Part shown: in pieces, positions 1 to 7,782 of the stretch | How the letters are laid out: each line of letters starts with the position of its first letter | How positions within the stretch are numbered: the first letter of the stretch is position 1 | DNA from: Candidatus Colimorpha pelethequi | GTDB taxonomy: Bacteria; Bacteroidota; Bacteroidia; Bacteroidales; P3 | NCBI GenBank assembly: GCA_018064245.1 | Contig: JAGHVO010000030.1 | Coordinates: 1-64,000 of the forward strand | Reading direction: 5' to 3' | DNA length: 64,000 nt | Translations under genes and position numbers: made by a program | Notes under the pieces: model-generated | The model's input: only the letters and a program-made list of their open reading frames with translations | What the model was told of the DNA's origin: nothing | Databases searched by the model: none

Positions 1-125
1 TTTTTAAAATTACAGGGAAAATAAAAAAATATTAATCAAAAAAAAATAATAAAAAATACAAATTCCCCCCCCCCAAAAATTAAAAAACGCGGGGGGGTGC
101 TCCAAATTCCGCGCCGCCCCCGTAT
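1..125. other. Low-complexity, probably unreliable contig end
   Basis: This stretch is A/T-rich and holds a run of eleven C (about 64-74) and a run of seven G (about 91-97), unlike any other intergenic DNA in the window. Read on the minus strand downstream of iorB, a GC-rich arm, a C-run arm and a T-run could be a damaged rho-independent terminator. No gene is visible. The homopolymers suggest a low-coverage assembly end. Confidence 0.5.
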
Positions 126-140
126 TCAAGCTATTATTCA

Positions 141-704
141 TTATTTTGCATCGCGACCGGCGCGGATGGCAGCGATATTGGTGTTGACCACCTCTTCGCC
201 CTTGCGGCCGAAAATGCTCTGGATAGCCTTCTCGAGTTCGGCGAACTCAATCTCCAGATAAGGAGCGGCGGCACCGAGGAGCACCATGTTTCCACGTGCA
301 TGGAGTTGCTTGGCAATCTCGTTTGCGTTGAAGCTGACACAATGTTTGAGTTTCTTCAACTCAGCGTTGATCTTCTCAATTTCAGGATAGTTCTTGATAT
401 TGATGAAAGGATCGCTGTTGGTGATTACCCATCCTTCAGGAGCGAGGAACGGCAGGTAGCGCAAAGCTTCCATAGGTTCGGAGCTGAGGATGATGTCGGC
501 CTTACCTTCGGGGATGACATCGGCGAAGATAGGATCGCTGCTGATGCGGAGGTGCGAGAACACGCTACCACCACGCTGCGACATACCGTGGATTTCACTC
601 TGTTTTACGTACATACCCAAGTTGAGGGCTGCATCGCTGATGATTTTGGCTACGGAAACGATACCGTCACCGCCTACGCCACAAAGTATGATGTCTTTTT
701 TCAT
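141..704 (-). CDS. iorB: Indolepyruvate:ferredoxin oxidoreductase, beta subunit
   Basis: 187-aa protein of the pyruvate/ketoisovalerate oxidoreductase gamma-domain family. The N-terminus carries the glycine-rich GVGGDGI motif and the conserved HGMSQRGGSV segment (about residues 39-48). It is the small subunit of the enzyme that oxidatively decarboxylates aryl pyruvates (indolepyruvate, phenylpyruvate) to aryl acyl-CoA with reduction of ferredoxin, in the cytoplasm. It lies 107 bp downstream of iorA on the same strand, so the two are very likely co-transcribed. Length matches bacterial IorB. The ATG at 704 is the only sensible start. Confidence 0.93.
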   Translation of the reverse strand: MKKDIILCGVGGDGIVSVAKIISDAALNLGMYVKQSEIHGMSQRGGSVFSHLRISSDPIFADVIPEGKADIILSSEPMEALRYLPFLAPEGWVITNSDPFINIKNYPEIEKINAELKKLKHCVSFNANEIAKQLHARGNMVLLGAAAPYLEIEFAELEKAIQSIFGRKGEEVVNTNIAAIRAGRDAK

Positions 705-727
705 GATGATTCTATTTATCAGATTTA

Positions 728-803
728 CAGATTTGCAGATTATCAGATTTGCAGATTATCAGATTATCAGAGTCTGAACATCTAAATATCTGAACATCTG
801 AAT
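728..803. repeat. Tandem short repeats in the iorA-iorB spacer
   Basis: The 16-bp unit CAGATTTGCAGATTAT occurs twice head to tail (728-743 and 744-759), followed by a half unit (760-767). A related ATCTGAACATCTGAA-like pattern follows to about 803. The repeat fills nearly all of the 107-bp gap between the two subunit genes. There are no spacers, so it is not a CRISPR array. Confidence 0.8.
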
Positions 804-811
804 TGTTGAAA

Positions 812-2392
812 TTATTTCTTCAGATGTTTCTTGAGTTCAACAAGGCAGGTACGCTGCGGAATGATGACACTGACACCGTTGTAAGCGATTTCCTCTTCGA
901 GAATCTTGACAAATTCGTCGTGGTTCTTCTTCAAAGGCTCGATAGTACGGATGTGAGCGGGATCAACGCCAAGACCAATGCAGATATTATGGAGTTTCTT
1001 GTTGGCGCTAGAGGGCTGACCACCAGTCATTGCGGTGATGTCGTTGTCGAGAATCATGACAATGACATTAGCCTTCTCGTTTACGCAGTCCAAAAGACCA
1101 GTCATACCGCTGTGGCCGAAAGTACCATCACCGATAACAGCGATAGAGGGGAAGATGCCCATCTCGCTGGCACCCTTTGCCATAGTAATGGAAGCGCCCA
1201 TGCAGACGGTGGTGTTGATGGCACCCATATTGAAACCGAGGGTGTAGCATCCAATATCGCCGAACACGCGACCGTGCTCGTATTTCTTCATAACCTCAAC
1301 AACTGCTTCGTAGCTGTCAACGTGGGGACAACCCTGGCAGAGTGCGGGAGGACGGTTGGTGACAACTTCGGGAACGGCAGGACCATTCTCAACCTTAAGG
1401 CCGAGAGCCTTGGCAACCTTTTCAGCGTTCAACTCGCCATCGCGACGGATGGTCTCGTCCAAACGGCCCATGACTTTCTTGCCCTTGCCGAGGAAACCCT
1501 TAATCTGCTCTTCAACGAAAGGCTGACCATCTTCGAGTACGAGGATTTCGTCGCATTCGTCATAAAGCTTGTTGAGCATGTTGAAAGGCAGAGGATATTG
1601 GGTAATCTTGACGACAGGATAAGGGCACTTGCCACCTGCGAAGTTTTCGAGCAGGTAGTTGTAAGCGATACCCGTGGTGATGATACCGAGTTTCTTGTCG
1701 GTACCGTCGATATACTTGTTGTAGCCACTTTCCTCGCTGGCCTTGGTGAAAGCGGGCTGCTTGTCGATAAGGTCGCGATAGAGACGCTTAGCGTTGACGG
1801 GGAGCAATACGAAGCTCTTGGGGTCGGTAGGATAAGTGATAGGATTCTGAGGCAGAGCGGGTTTGCGCTCAACACCAGCACGGCTGTGAGCCAAACGGGT
1901 AGGAATACGATACAATACGGGGGTACCGAGTTTTTCGCTCAATTCGTAGCCGAAGAACACCATATCGTAAGCTTCCTGCTGGTTTGAAGGCTCAAGCATT
2001 GGGATCATAGCCCAGTGGCCGTAGAAGCGGCTGTCCTGCTCGTCCTGAGAGGAGAACATGGAAGGATCGTCAGCAACAACAATCAAAACGCCCTTGGTGC
2101 CGATAATGGCAGCATTCATGAAGGGGTCACCGCAGACATTGAGGCCGACATGCTTCATACAAGTCATGGCGCGTTTGCCGGTATAGGCAACGCCGATAGA
2201 AGCTTCAAGAGCGGTCTTCTCGTTGGCGCACCAGTTGGCGACAACACCTTTTTCCTTGGCTTCTTTGGATTTAATCACGTATTCAGTAATCTGAGTGGAA
2301 GGGGTTCCGGGATAGCTGTTGATAGCGCTACCACCTGCATCGATAAAAGCTTGTGCAATAGCTTCATCGCCCAGCAAAAGTAACTTTGACAT
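812..2392 (-). CDS. iorA: Indolepyruvate:ferredoxin oxidoreductase, alpha subunit (ThDP-binding)
   Basis: 526-aa large subunit. The N-terminal half is the pyrimidine-binding/POR domain (SYPGTPSTQITEY near residues 26-38). The C-terminal half is the thiamine-diphosphate domain with CQGCPH, GDIGCYTLGF and GDGTFGHSG...LDND. With IorB it converts aryl pyruvates to aryl acyl-CoA using ferredoxin. The protein stops at TCLVELKKHLKK, so the C-terminal two-[4Fe-4S] ferredoxin domain seen in longer archaeal IorA proteins is absent. A -7 box on the minus strand at 2490-2497 gives a leader of about 90 nt. First gene of the iorA-iorB unit. Confidence 0.93.
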   Translation of the reverse strand: MSKLLLLGDEAIAQAFIDAGGSAINSYPGTPSTQITEYVIKSKEAKEKGVVANWCANEKTALEASIGVAYTGKRAMTCMKHVGLNVCGDPFMNAAIIGTKGVLIVVADDPSMFSSQDEQDSRFYGHWAMIPMLEPSNQQEAYDMVFFGYELSEKLGTPVLYRIPTRLAHSRAGVERKPALPQNPITYPTDPKSFVLLPVNAKRLYRDLIDKQPAFTKASEESGYNKYIDGTDKKLGIITTGIAYNYLLENFAGGKCPYPVVKITQYPLPFNMLNKLYDECDEILVLEDGQPFVEEQIKGFLGKGKKVMGRLDETIRRDGELNAEKVAKALGLKVENGPAVPEVVTNRPPALCQGCPHVDSYEAVVEVMKKYEHGRVFGDIGCYTLGFNMGAINTTVCMGASITMAKGASEMGIFPSIAVIGDGTFGHSGMTGLLDCVNEKANVIVMILDNDITAMTGGQPSSANKKLHNICIGLGVDPAHIRTIEPLKKNHDEFVKILEEEIAYNGVSVIIPQRTCLVELKKHLKK

Positions 2393-2489
2393 AACTCTTT
2401 ATTTTGTTTATTTATTGATTTATAAATACATAAGAATGAGGTTCCTGACTCAAACAAGAGCACAAAAACCACACCTATCTTAGGAAATG

Positions 2490-2497
2490 CAAAGATA
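2490..2497 (-). promoter_or_regulatory. Bacteroidota -7 box (TATCTTTG) for iorAB
   Basis: Reads CAAAGATA on plus, TATCTTTG on minus, about 98 bp upstream of the iorA ATG. Matches the TAnnTTTG consensus exactly. Confidence 0.7.
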
Positions 2498-2572
2498 CGA
2501 AAAAAAAGTGATTTAGACGGGAGCAATTTACGATTTGACAAACGAAAATAACGAATTGTCAATTTCCAATCA

Positions 2573-3652
2573 TCAAATTCCCAAAATCCATTTTGTCATC
2601 AGTTCCAGCACATCGGGAGCGATATCTTCCGACAAAGTGGAATATTCCTCCACTGCGCCTGTGGTGCAAGTCTGGAAGAGGTGGTTTTTGTCGGGGAAGA
2701 GATGCGTGGTCAGCTTGGATTTCTTTGCAAGCCGCTTGATGGCATCGAGGTTGGGTTCGGCAATCACCTGACAGTCTTTATCTCCATTCAACGCGAGAAT
2801 GGGACATTTCACCTTAGGAAGATAATCGGCAGGATCCATCAAAATAAACGCGCGCCACCAAGGAGTTGTCCGAAACTGCTGCGCAAAAAGATAGGCATCG
2901 CCACCCAACACTCCGACAGTGCGACGTTGCTTTTTCGTGAGGTGTCCAGCATACGTATTGGCGATGGACTTGAACACGGAATCATATTGCTCCGGCGCAA
3001 TGCGCTTCATGGCATCAAAATAGGCTTCCATACAACGAATGCGCACATCTATCAAACTGTCCGCAATGCCTTTGAGCTGGAAAATGGCACGGTTTTGTTG
3101 CAACAACACTTCGGCACCTGTACAACCTTGTCCCGCCAGCATCACCACAAAAGAGACCTTCTTGTTGCGCGCCGCAATCATTGGCGCGATTGCGCCACCT
3201 TCGCTATGGCCTACAATTCCCACACGCTTGGGATCTATCTTGGGATGCTTGCGCAGCTCCATGAACATCGCCTCGGCATCATCGGCAAAGTCGTAGGTAG
3301 TAGCTGTCTCCAAATCCCCCTTTGAGCCGCCCACGCCACGATCGTCGTAGCGCAACGTAGCGATGCCCTGTTGGGCGAAATACTCGGCAATGGCGCGAAA
3401 AGGTTTGTGGCCCATCAGCGTCTCGTCGCGGTCCTGCTGACCACTGCCCGACACCAACACCACTGCGGGGAAACGCTTTTGCTTGGCAACAGTATTGTTC
3501 GGAATCGTCAACGTACCCGTCAGCGTAACATCATGACCTTCCTGACTATAATTTACCACAATTTCCTCCTCATCATAGGCGGCATTTTGCGCCACAGTCC
3601 AAAGAGGCATCAGCAAAAAAGATAAAAGCAGAACTTTAAAAACTCTATCCAT
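2573..3652 (-). CDS. Secreted alpha/beta hydrolase (serine esterase/peptidase-like)
   Basis: 359 aa when started at the ATG at 3652, which gives a clean Sec signal peptide (MDRVFKVLLLSFLLMPLWTVAQ). A longer in-frame start at 3706 adds an implausible leader overlapping gldD and was not chosen. The fold is alpha/beta hydrolase: VLVSGSG oxyanion region near 66-71, nucleophile elbow GHSEGG with Ser150, then an Asp in ALNGDKD and a His in DKNHLF near the C-terminus. Substrate unknown; related proteins act on esters or small peptides. It lies 44 bp after gldD and is probably co-transcribed with it. Confidence 0.85.
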   Translation of the reverse strand: MDRVFKVLLLSFLLMPLWTVAQNAAYDEEEIVVNYSQEGHDVTLTGTLTIPNNTVAKQKRFPAVVLVSGSGQQDRDETLMGHKPFRAIAEYFAQQGIATLRYDDRGVGGSKGDLETATTYDFADDAEAMFMELRKHPKIDPKRVGIVGHSEGGAIAPMIAARNKKVSFVVMLAGQGCTGAEVLLQQNRAIFQLKGIADSLIDVRIRCMEAYFDAMKRIAPEQYDSVFKSIANTYAGHLTKKQRRTVGVLGGDAYLFAQQFRTTPWWRAFILMDPADYLPKVKCPILALNGDKDCQVIAEPNLDAIKRLAKKSKLTTHLFPDKNHLFQTCTTGAVEEYSTLSEDIAPDVLELMTKWILGI

Positions 3653-3696
3653 ATTAGTGCTTAGTGACTGGGGGATGAGGATTGGGGGTTTCCACA

Positions 3697-4308
3697 TTAT
3701 TTCCATTCAAGTGTTTCAAGCAAATGGTTCACATCCTGCTGGAGATAGTCAATCAGTGGTGCAAGAGAGTCGTTGTTGGGCTTGCAGTTCAGATAGAGCG
3801 AGCCACGCAAGAAATGCGAAACGCTGTCGGTGGCCCAAAACTGATAGGTAGAAGCGACATTCTGTCCTTTGATGCTGTAAGTCGTCGCCGACACATGGCG
3901 ACCAGGAGCGAAGAACTGATTCTCGTCCATGCCCGACGCATAGTCGAAATGCAGTTTCAGCAATTGGTAAGAGGTGTCAACCTGACCCTTCAAATCATCC
4001 AAACCTTTTATTTTTTTGTAGCTAAGGAAGATGACGCCATTAAGCGAAGGATAGTTGATGTCAATCCATTTGTCACGGGCGGTGTTTTTCTTCCACACAA
4101 TATGCGCATCCTTGGCATATTCAAAAGAAAAGGGCAGTCCAGTAGTGTCGTATTGAACATAGTTTTTTTCAGGCAAAGCAATGCGAAGATAAGCGGCAGG
4201 CTTGGGCGTATAGTCGTTGCCGCCGCCACAAGCAACGAGCATCAAAACCATCATACAGCCTCCCAACAACCAGGAAACCAAAGCGCGACGAGAACAAGAA
4301 TTGACCAT
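3697..4308 (-). CDS. gldD: Gliding motility lipoprotein GldD
   Basis: 203-aa lipoprotein: a hydrophobic leader ends in the lipobox LVAC, followed by the family signature YTPKPAAYLRIALPEKNY. GldD is an envelope lipoprotein required for gliding and linked to the type IX secretion machinery in Flavobacterium. In non-gliding Bacteroidales it is a T9SS-associated lipoprotein. This fits with the T9SS-tailed protein at 9643-11037. A minus-strand -7 box at 4364-4371 lies about 55 bp upstream. First gene of a pair with the hydrolase. Confidence 0.85.
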   Translation of the reverse strand: MVNSCSRRALVSWLLGGCMMVLMLVACGGGNDYTPKPAAYLRIALPEKNYVQYDTTGLPFSFEYAKDAHIVWKKNTARDKWIDINYPSLNGVIFLSYKKIKGLDDLKGQVDTSYQLLKLHFDYASGMDENQFFAPGRHVSATTYSIKGQNVASTYQFWATDSVSHFLRGSLYLNCKPNNDSLAPLIDYLQQDVNHLLETLEWK

Positions 4309-4363
4309 GATAGTGAATTATGAAAAGTGAATAAAGTATATTTGCCTTGATAAAATAATGGTG

Positions 4364-4371
4364 CAAAAGTA
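4364..4371 (-). promoter_or_regulatory. -7 box (TACTTTTG) for gldD
   Basis: CAAAAGTA on plus equals TACTTTTG on minus. It is divergent from the plus-strand box at 4437-4444. Confidence 0.6.
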
Positions 4372-4436
4372 CGATTTTTCCTCCAAAATTAAAAAACAAA
4401 GAATAAAAAATAAAAAGTGCAATACAATATTTTATG

Positions 4437-4444
4437 TAACTTTG
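4437..4444 (+). promoter_or_regulatory. -7 box (TAACTTTG) for the 4460 gene
   Basis: TAACTTTG ends 15 nt before the ATG at 4460. It excludes the upstream in-frame ATG at 4358 as a start, because that ATG lies before the promoter. Confidence 0.6.
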
Positions 4445-4459
4445 CAAGTTGAATACCAC

Positions 4460-4885
4460 ATGTCATCCATGAACAGGATTACCTATCTGCTGAAAGCCAA
4501 GACTCAATACAACATCCACTCACCCTTTGTGTTTGAGATGTACAACAACGTGCTTGCCGCCAAGCTCAACAAAAAAGCAAAGGCACAAATCCCCCCCACC
4601 CCATACCCCAAAAGCAGTAGCCTGGTCTATAAATTGGCACACTACTACCACCTGCAATCCAAAACACTAAGTCCCACACAGACACTTCTTTTGCACGACT
4701 CAATGCGTATGATGGTGGTGGCAAAGCCACACCACAACAAAAGTTCCGAAAAAGAATGGGCAACACTGCAACAGCAATGGCCCGTCAGCATCGATCTTTT
4801 CGACTCAGGATTGCTTATTGACAATCCCCAACTGCACCCACAACAATTCTTGTTGCGGGTAAAACTTTCAGGAATAGGAATGTGA
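4460..4885 (+). CDS. Internally deleted remnant of a class I SAM-methyltransferase-like protein
   Basis: 141 aa from the ATG at 4460 (an ATG at 4469 is also possible). The N-terminus (LLKAKTQYNIHSPFVFEMYN) matches the start of a Bacteroidota family of class I methyltransferases (HSPFVF signature). The SLVYKLAHYYHL stretch matches the helix before their Rossmann core. The C-terminus (SIDLFDSGLLI...QQFLLRVKL) matches the last two strands of the same family. From memory those proteins are about 250 aa. The missing middle is the whole glycine-rich SAM-binding core, so the product should not be a working methyltransferase. The frame is still open and a promoter is present. Assignment rests on remembered family patterns. 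Confidence 0.5.
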   Translation: MSSMNRITYLLKAKTQYNIHSPFVFEMYNNVLAAKLNKKAKAQIPPTPYPKSSSLVYKLAHYYHLQSKTLSPTQTLLLHDSMRMMVVAKPHHNKSSEKEWATLQQQWPVSIDLFDSGLLIDNPQLHPQQFLLRVKLSGIGM

Positions 4886-4945
4886 CGCAATACATTGCAG
4901 ACACACTAAATAATACACGTTCTGAGCATTGCACCTTCAATGCAC

Positions 4946-5599
4946 TTAAAACTGTTTGCCGCTGAGCATAGGGACGAAACGGCAACCGCCAAAGCGCTCA
5001 ATCTTCCAGTCTCCACGGTTTTCACCCAATTTTTCTATTCGCAGCATTTCCTGCTGTTGCTCACCCACGGGAATGACCATAACACCACCCACCTTGAGCT
5101 GTTTCATCAATTCCTCGGGAATCATCGGTGCACCGCATGTGATGATGATACGGTCGAACGGAGCGTAATCCTTGCCAGTCGTTCCCACATAGCCGTCTCC
5201 TAAAAAACAATTGGCGCGGTAGTGCAGCTGATCCAACAATTTGCGAGTCTTGTCGAAAAGTCCTTTCTGACGTTCGATGGTAAACACTTTCACTCCCATA
5301 GAGCAAAGCACTGCGGTCTGGTAACCGCTGCCCGTACCCACCTCCAACACTTTCATTCCAGGCTGCAAGTTTAGCAACTGCGACTGCATGGCGACGGTGG
5401 AAGGTTGCGAGATGGTCTGGTCGCAGAGAATCGGCAACGCCCTGTCCTCATAGGCCATCGCATCCAAAGCGGCATCCAAAAAGAAATGACGCGGCACGGC
5501 TTCCATTGCCTGCAACACCCGTTCGTCGGTAATGCCTTTTTCGCGCAATGCCTTGCACATACGCATACGCCACCCTTTATGTTTGAAAGTATCTTCCAT
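4946..5599 (-). CDS. pcm: Protein-L-isoaspartate O-methyltransferase
   Basis: 217 aa from the ATG at 5599 (MEDTFKHKGWR); the upstream ATG at 5659 would run into thiL and adds no conserved sequence. It has the PCMT pattern VPRHFF, the SAM motif I VLEVGTGSGYQTAVL, the family hallmark ISQPSTVAMQ and DRIIITCGA. It repairs isoaspartyl residues in aged proteins using SAM. It follows thiL by 34 bp and is likely the third gene of a trmH-thiL-pcm operon. Confidence 0.92.
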   Translation of the reverse strand: MEDTFKHKGWRMRMCKALREKGITDERVLQAMEAVPRHFFLDAALDAMAYEDRALPILCDQTISQPSTVAMQSQLLNLQPGMKVLEVGTGSGYQTAVLCSMGVKVFTIERQKGLFDKTRKLLDQLHYRANCFLGDGYVGTTGKDYAPFDRIIITCGAPMIPEELMKQLKVGGVMVIPVGEQQQEMLRIEKLGENRGDWKIERFGGCRFVPMLSGKQF

Positions 5600-5633
5600 T
5601 GTGTGATGTGTGAACAATGAACTGACAAAAATA

Positions 5634-6683
5634 TTACTCTTGCTTCCAGCCTTGGGCACGCAACTCGATGGTAGAATTCTGCGGAGTAACCATCACGGCG
5701 GGAGAACCCTTTTCGGTAATATGTCCTATGATATGCACCTCCTCCGAGTCCTTGATTTTCTCATAATCAGACTGCGAGATGGTAAAAAGCAACTCATAAT
5801 CAGAACCACCGTTGAGGGCGTTGCTCACGGGCAACATATTCTGGCTCATTTCGGAGCACACACGCGAAGTCTGGTAGTCAATAGGCAGACGTTCCTCATA
5901 GACCTCGCAACCACATTGCGACTCCTTGCAGATATGCAGCAACTCGCTTGCCAAGCCGTCGCTGACGTCAATCATCGAGGTCGGAACAATATTCTTCTCT
6001 TTCAGCAATTTCACTATATCCATGCGGGGTTCGGGTTTCAAGAAACGCTCCAGCACATAGTCGTAGCCACCCAAATCGGGTTGGAAATTAGGGTTGGCCT
6101 GATAGGTCACCTTCTCACGTTCCAGCACCAACAAACCACTGTAAGCGCTACCCAAATCGCCGCTCACACAAATCAAGTCGTGCAACTTGGCGCCACTGCG
6201 ATAGGTTATCTTGTCCTCATCAACTTCACCCACAGCCGTAACCGTGATAGTCAAGCCGGCACGCGTGGTAGAGGTATCGCCGCCAACCAAATCCACATCG
6301 TAGCGTTCGCAGCAGAGGCGAATGCCAGCATAAAATTCCTCCATGGCCTCAACAGAATAGCGATTGCTCATGGCAACACTTACCAGCACCTGTCGCGGAA
6401 TACCGTTCATTGCGGCGATGTTCGAGAGACTGACAGCCACAGCCTTGTAACCCAGATGCTTGAGGGGGGTGTACATCATGTCGAAATTGACACCTTCCAC
6501 CAACGTATTGGTAGTCACCAACATTTTATTCTTTCCCGTACCCAGCACTGCACAATCGTCGCCCACACCTTTCACTGTTGACTTGTTATGGGTAGTGAAA
6601 CCTTCGGTCAGACGGTCAATCAAGGCAAACTCGCCAAATGACGACAATTCGGTTCTTCCTTCTTGATATTCCAATTTTTCCAT
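5634..6683 (-). CDS. thiL: Thiamine-monophosphate kinase
   Basis: 349 aa of the AIR-synthase-like fold. It carries VKGVGDDCAVLGTGKNKMLVTTNTL near the N-terminus, LVGGDTSTT in the middle and MIDVSDGLASEL, all typical of ThiL. It phosphorylates thiamine monophosphate to thiamine diphosphate with ATP. Together with the TPP-riboswitch operon at 58122-61677 (uptake plus pyrophosphokinase) it gives the cell two routes to TPP. Lies 55 bp downstream of trmH with no obvious promoter between. Confidence 0.92.
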   Translation of the reverse strand: MEKLEYQEGRTELSSFGEFALIDRLTEGFTTHNKSTVKGVGDDCAVLGTGKNKMLVTTNTLVEGVNFDMMYTPLKHLGYKAVAVSLSNIAAMNGIPRQVLVSVAMSNRYSVEAMEEFYAGIRLCCERYDVDLVGGDTSTTRAGLTITVTAVGEVDEDKITYRSGAKLHDLICVSGDLGSAYSGLLVLEREKVTYQANPNFQPDLGGYDYVLERFLKPEPRMDIVKLLKEKNIVPTSMIDVSDGLASELLHICKESQCGCEVYEERLPIDYQTSRVCSEMSQNMLPVSNALNGGSDYELLFTISQSDYEKIKDSEEVHIIGHITEKGSPAVMVTPQNSTIELRAQGWKQE

Positions 6684-6738
6684 GATGAATAAATTTTATT
6701 CAATAAAACGACAGTTCAACTCATAGAATTGTCGCTTT

Positions 6739-7485
6739 TCAATTATCAATTCTACAAAATTCGGCGCACAAGATTCCCGTAGCCACGGCGGCGTTAAGCG
6801 ATTCGCAGGTGCCTCCGTAGTTGGGAATCAGAATACGGTTTGTAAGGCACGAAGCCACAGTTTCGGAGATTCCTTTCGACTCGTTGCCAATTACCAAGGC
6901 GGCAGGTGTTTCCAACTTGGTTTCATAGACATTCTTGCCGTCGAGCATGGCGCCATAGACAGGCATTCCACATGATTTCAACCATGCCACAATATCGGTG
7001 TATTCCACACAAGTACGGAAAATTCCACCCATGGTAGCCTGCACCACTTTGGGATTGTAGCAACTAACCGTATCGTGCGAGCACACCAAATGTCGGATAC
7101 CAAACCAGTCAGCAATGCGGATAATAGTACCCATATTGCCTGGATCCTGAATTCGATCCAGCACCAAGGTCAATGGAGCGGAATCGGGATAGTGGCAGGA
7201 GATTCTACGAGTCAGCATCCACACCTGATTGGGCGCACGCATTCCGCTAAGACGCTCTAAATCAGACTCAGAAAGTTCAAACAATTCCAACAACTGCCGA
7301 CCTTGCAAGGTATCGCAATGAGAAGCATACCAATCGTGGGTGGCGCAAATGGCAAGAGCCTCCACACCCTCTTTCAACGCCTCTTCAACCAGTTTCACGC
7401 CTTCCACAACAAATACGTCTTCTTCGTCGCAACGTTTTTGCTGCTTATAAGCAACAAGTTCCCTAAGTTTGGTCTTCGAAATCAT
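6739..7485 (-). CDS. SPOUT-class RNA 2'-O-methyltransferase, TrmH/SpoU family
   Basis: 248 aa from the ATG at 7485. An in-frame extension to 7611 merely reads through the tRNA-His gene and is an artefact. The N-terminal substrate-binding domain (KTKLRELVAYKQQKR...FVVEGVKLVEEA) is followed by the SPOUT knot motifs DRIQDPGNMGTIIR, VIGNESKGIS and IPNYGGTCESLNAAVATGI. It probably methylates a ribose in 23S rRNA or tRNA with SAM; the exact target is not readable. The -7 box is only 4 nt upstream of the ATG, so the mRNA is probably leaderless. Likely first gene of an operon with thiL and pcm. Confidence 0.88.
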   Translation of the reverse strand: MISKTKLRELVAYKQQKRCDEEDVFVVEGVKLVEEALKEGVEALAICATHDWYASHCDTLQGRQLLELFELSESDLERLSGMRAPNQVWMLTRRISCHYPDSAPLTLVLDRIQDPGNMGTIIRIADWFGIRHLVCSHDTVSCYNPKVVQATMGGIFRTCVEYTDIVAWLKSCGMPVYGAMLDGKNVYETKLETPAALVIGNESKGISETVASCLTNRILIPNYGGTCESLNAAVATGILCAEFCRIDN

Positions 7486-7489
7486 GCTA

Positions 7490-7497
7490 CAAAGATA
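7490..7497 (-). promoter_or_regulatory. -7 box (TATCTTTG) for trmH-thiL-pcm, 4 nt from ATG
   Basis: TATCTTTG on minus is followed by four bases and then the ATG at 7485. Transcription should begin at or next to the start codon. Confidence 0.7.
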
Positions 7498-7568
7498 CGA
7501 TTTATTAGTGAATTGTGAATTGTGAATAATGAAAAAACAAAAAGAAGCAGAGAAATTCTGCTTCCTTT

Positions 7569-7646
7569 TGGGGTGGGAGGTGGGGTTCGAACCCACGACC
7601 TTCGGATCCACAATCCGGCACTCTAACCAGCTGAGCTACGCCCACC
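7569..7646 (-). tRNA. tRNA-His (GTG anticodon)
   Basis: Minus-strand cloverleaf with the extra 5' G(-1) of tRNA-His, acceptor GTGGGCG, D-arm GCTC...GAGT, anticodon GTG (plus-strand CAC at 7609-7611), T-arm GTGGG-TTCGAAC-CCCAC, discriminator C73 and an encoded CCA. Acceptor position 6-67 is a C-U mismatch. A TACTTTTG promoter lies about 32 bp upstream. Confidence 0.96.
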
Positions 7647-7677
7647 ATCTGTTTTTCCCCTCACGGGAAATGATTTG

Positions 7678-7685
7678 CAAAAGTA
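7678..7685 (-). promoter_or_regulatory. -7 box (TACTTTTG) for tRNA-His
   Basis: CAAAAGTA on plus; correct orientation and spacing for the tRNA ending at 7646. Confidence 0.6.
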
Positions 7686-7782
7686 CTACTTTTTTACGAA
7701 ATAGCAAAATTTATTTTTATCTTGCTGATAATAAACTTTTACAATTCTATTATTGCCGTGCGGAGACCCACAAAGACTTTTT

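Noticed and set aside
728-803. Possible CRISPR array
   Set aside because: Units are head-to-tail without spacers and are too short; no cas genes nearby.
803-1987. 394-aa plus-strand open frame
   Set aside because: It is antisense to iorA throughout and shows no motif or promoter; the minus frame has full family signatures.
7486-7611. N-terminal extension of the TrmH-like protein
   Set aside because: It translates part of the tRNA-His gene and lies upstream of the promoter.
7578-7640. tRNA-His acceptor mismatch as a sign of a pseudo-tRNA
   Set aside because: Only one pair (6-67) is off; G(-1), C73, encoded CCA, promoter and all other stems are intact.
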